Origin: Paracoccaceae bacterium
Lineage (GTDB): Bacteria; Pseudomonadota; Alphaproteobacteria; Rhodobacterales; Rhodobacteraceae
Assembly (NCBI GenBank): GCA_023254015.1
Contig: JALQYS010000371.1
Span: 1 to 5,446 of the forward strand
Direction of reading: 5' to 3'
DNA length: 5,446 bases
Part shown: positions 5,289-5,446 of the stretch, one piece after another
Layout: each line of letters opens with the position of its first letter
How positions within the stretch are numbered: the first letter of the stretch is position 1
Notes under the pieces: model-generated
Told to the model about the DNA's origin: nothing
Seen by the model: only the letters and a program-made list of their open reading frames with translations
Databases searched by the model: none
Made by a program: the position numbers and the translations under genes

Positions 5289-5446
5289 GCCTTGCGCTCC
5301 TGCAGGATGTTGCCGCCATCGACGACCAGCGTCGCCCCGTTGACATAGGACGCCCCGGGCGAGGCAAGGAAGGCAACGCAGGCGGCCACTTCGTCAGGCC
5401 GGCCTGCGCGGCGCGGGGGCGTGGACCGGGCCGCGCGCAGCTCTTC
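5285..5446 (-). CDS. Short-chain dehydrogenase/reductase, C-terminal 53 residues (partial)
   Basis: The frame enters at the right edge and ends with a TGA at 5285-5287. It contains GRPDEVAACVAFLASPGASY followed by VNGATLVVDGGN. This is the classical C-terminal signature of NAD(P)-dependent short-chain dehydrogenases, where the GR(P) loop, the FLAS helix and the V(D)GG strand close the substrate pocket and the tetramer interface. The Rossmann nucleotide site and the YxxxK catalytic pair are outside the window, so substrate and cofactor are unknown. The stop overlaps the rsmB ATG by ATGA, which implies one transcript; a functional link with rRNA methylation is not implied. Confidence 0.88.
   Translation of the reverse strand, partial: EELRAARSTPPRRAGRPDEVAACVAFLASPGASYVNGATLVVDGGNILQERKA
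5297..5303 (-). promoter_or_regulatory. rsmB ribosome binding site inside the dehydrogenase 3' end
   Basis: The minus strand reads GCAGGAG, 8 nt before the rsmB ATG at 5288. It lies within the last codons of the dehydrogenase gene. Together with the ATGA overlap it supports this start and translational coupling. Confidence 0.7.

Noticed and set aside
4554..5348. A 264-codon plus-strand frame opposite rsmB
   Set aside because: It is antisense to conserved RsmB motifs. It is rich in Gly, Arg and Gln with no domain, as expected of a shadow frame.
1..5446. A novel defence, CRISPR or mobile system
   Set aside because: No direct-repeat array, integrase, transposase, nuclease or terminal repeats are visible. 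Every sizeable gene belongs to a known housekeeping or regulatory family.

Overview
Most of the window (about 590-5446) is one coherent, GC-rich block typical of an alphaproteobacterium of the Rhodobacterales (Rhodobacter/Paracoccus/roseobacter type). The support is the CckA hybrid kinase, the sequence types of RsmB and RecA, and a perfect CtrA-type site. From right to left it carries: the 3' end of a short-chain dehydrogenase gene (5285-5446, -); rsmB, a 16S rRNA cytosine-C5 methyltransferase that overlaps the previous stop by ATGA (4137-5288, -); cckA, the kinase at the head of the CckA-ChpT-CtrA phosphorelay (1659-4031, -); a small sulfotransferase-fold gene running the other way (1065-1658, +); and the 5' end of recA (from 875 downward, -). 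recA and the sulfotransferase gene diverge from a 189-bp intergenic region. That region holds a plausible recA promoter and a near-consensus LexA box. The sulfotransferase gene and cckA converge with no gap: one TGATCA palindrome supplies both stop codons.

The first ~590 bases do not belong with the rest. They are a mosaic of two unrelated gene pieces joined in different orientations, frames and base compositions. Bases 2-249 (+, ~55% GC) encode the C-terminal part of the flagellar export protein FlhB, of a beta/gammaproteobacterial look. Bases 244-588 (-, ~33% GC) encode an internal piece of the 3-isopropylmalate dehydratase large subunit (LeuC) from an AT-rich organism. RecA is cut after about 99 residues exactly where the LeuC piece begins. 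The two share a 12-base stretch at 577-588 but lie in different frames. The simplest reading is an in vitro or assembly chimera from a mixed-community sample, not a natural gene fusion.

The most interesting biological signal is at 4043-4061, just upstream of cckA. It reads TTAA-N7-TTAACCAT on the cckA strand, matching both the full CtrA site and the extended half-site. This suggests that CtrA feeds back on the gene for its own upstream kinase. I see no CRISPR array, insertion sequence, tRNA, rRNA or defence system. Apart from the chimeric end, the gene content is ordinary for this group.
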